Below are positions 63,478 through 64,000 of a DNA stretch of 64,000 bases, one piece after another. The position numbers were made by a program, and so were the translations under genes. Source of the DNA: Oligoflexia bacterium (GTDB lineage: Bacteria; Bdellovibrionota; UBA1018); assembly GCA_031292385.1 (NCBI GenBank), contig JARLHE010000006.1, positions 104,376 through 168,375 on the forward strand, in the 5' to 3' direction. Under the pieces are notes generated by a model, which was not told the origin of the DNA, made no database searches, and saw nothing but the letters and a program-made list of their open reading frames with translations. Numbering within the stretch: position 1 is the stretch's first letter; the number at the start of each line of letters is the position of its first letter.

Positions 63478-63644
63478 TTGGGGCTTGTTTCAAAATAATT
63501 TATTCTTGCTGTTGAAACTGCGGCACTTGAAGACGCTGGTAGGGGGCTTTTTACCTTACAGTAACACCTTACATCCTTTCGGCTATTGGCGATTTGGATG
63601 TCCTCGGCTTCGGGTAGGATAGAATTGAACGGAACAAGCCCCAA
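63478..63644 (+). ncRNA. Predicted retron msr-msd RNA
   Basis: TTGGGGCTTGTT (63478-63489) and its exact complement AACAAGCCCCAA (63633-63644) are the a1/a2 repeats that fold the ends of a retron RNA together. They enclose ~140 nt with several hairpins: GTTTCAA/TTGAAAC (63487-63493 with a partner ~20 nt later), GGTA/TACC, and ACATCC (63571-63576) with GGATGT (63596-63601). The reverse transcriptase starts 4 bp after a2, as in known retrons. The branch G cannot be assigned with certainty; G63487 is the best candidate. The 150 bp between the AbiV-like stop and this RNA hold only the promoter. Confidence 0.65.
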
Positions 63645-63647
63645 CCT

Positions 63648-64000
63648 ATGCCAAGCGAGAAACCTTTCAGAACAAACTACATGCAACAAAAGCTCAGCGA
63701 CTTGGAAGACCTGAGCGACATTGCCAAACTGCTCTCAACAACACCTCAAAAAATTGGGTTCATTTTATATCGCAGCCCCAATATTCGTGAAAGCCAATAC
63801 ACGGAATATACAATTCCAAAGAAGACGGGCGGTCAAAGAACAATAGCTGCTCCAGATAAGGCACTACTAATTTTACAGAGCCGCCTAAATCGAATTCTTC
63901 AGAAAGCCTACATTTCCCGCCCGTCAGCGCACGCCTTTGTTGAAGACAGGTCCATAAAGACCAACGCTCTTGTTCACCAACGGAGAAGGTTCGTCCTAAA
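63648..64000 (+). CDS. Retron-type reverse transcriptase (C-terminus beyond window)
   Basis: The N-terminal 117 residues are visible. They contain the RT0-RT1 blocks of retron and defence reverse transcriptases: QYTEYTIPKKTGGQRTIAAP, ILQSRLNRIL, then SAHAFVEDRSIKTNALVHQRR before the strand leading to motif A. The catalytic xxDD motif and the VTG or Y-motif lie beyond 64000. The ATG at 63648 is directly after the a2 repeat, a hallmark of retrons. A non-retron defence RT is the alternative. Confidence 0.8.
   Translation, partial: MPSEKPFRTNYMQQKLSDLEDLSDIAKLLSTTPQKIGFILYRSPNIRESQYTEYTIPKKTGGQRTIAAPDKALLILQSRLNRILQKAYISRPSAHAFVEDRSIKTNALVHQRRRFVL

Overview
The window looks like chromosomal DNA of a motile, flagellated, aerobic Gram-negative bacterium with fairly GC-rich genes. 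The evidence is flagellin behind a sigma-28 promoter, chemotaxis genes, a three-gene type-B succinate dehydrogenase, a heme A synthase, class Ia ribonucleotide reductase, lipoprotein signal peptides and heptose-type sugar enzymes. The mix resembles Bdellovibrionota or another deltaproteobacteria-like lineage, but this is an inference. No rRNA or CRISPR array is visible. Two tRNA genes are present: Ala-CGC and Leu-CAG.

Layout. 0-5.7 kb: truncated smc, a PP2C phosphatase fused to a cyclic-nucleotide-binding-like domain, and flagellin with a strongly structured leader. 5.8-13.4 kb: a glycine-zipper protein, pyruvate phosphate dikinase, glycyl-tRNA synthetase, a GalE-GmhB fusion, recO and tRNA-Ala. 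13.4-14.9 kb: a structured repeat carrying a tRNA-3'-end-like sequence, then a stand-alone RelA/SpoT-type synthetase. 14.9-21.2 kb: a leftward chemotaxis operon (receptor, triple-CheW, CheR, CheD) followed by two acyltransferases of ornithine-lipid type. 21.2-29.3 kb: a leftward run of a chalcone-isomerase-like protein, TesA-like esterase, ABC ATPase, FtsX-type permease, a putative zincin and a SWIM-SNF2 helicase. 29.4-39.7 kb: cystathionine beta-synthase, nrdAB, two GIY-YIG paralogues, recX, dtd, a response regulator and tRNA-Leu. 39.7-48.4 kb: a broken secreted-protein gene, the second of two paralogous GHKL-ATPase proteins, sdhCAB, a cupredoxin and heme A synthase. 48.5-60 kb: a TetR-feoAB iron operon, a ClC channel fused to a zincin, CBS/STAS regulators, small secreted proteins, an ECF sigma factor with a zinc-ribbon partner and a K+ channel. 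60-64 kb: visibly AT-richer accessory DNA with a Fic protein, an integrase remnant, an AbiV-like HEPN protein and the start of a retron (a promoter, an ncRNA with 12-bp a1/a2 repeats, and a reverse transcriptase cut by the window end).

How parts fit together. The flagellin and receptor operons both carry sigma-28-like promoters, so motility and chemotaxis are probably co-expressed. sdhCAB, the cupredoxin and heme A synthase belong to aerobic respiration. A PP2C phosphatase, two GHKL ATPases, a STAS protein and an ECF sigma factor are components of the kind used in partner-switching regulation, but they are scattered and no direct link is shown. The most promising accessory system is the retron at the right edge with its upstream AbiV-like gene. 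The most striking non-coding element is the three-way-junction leader of the flagellin transcript.
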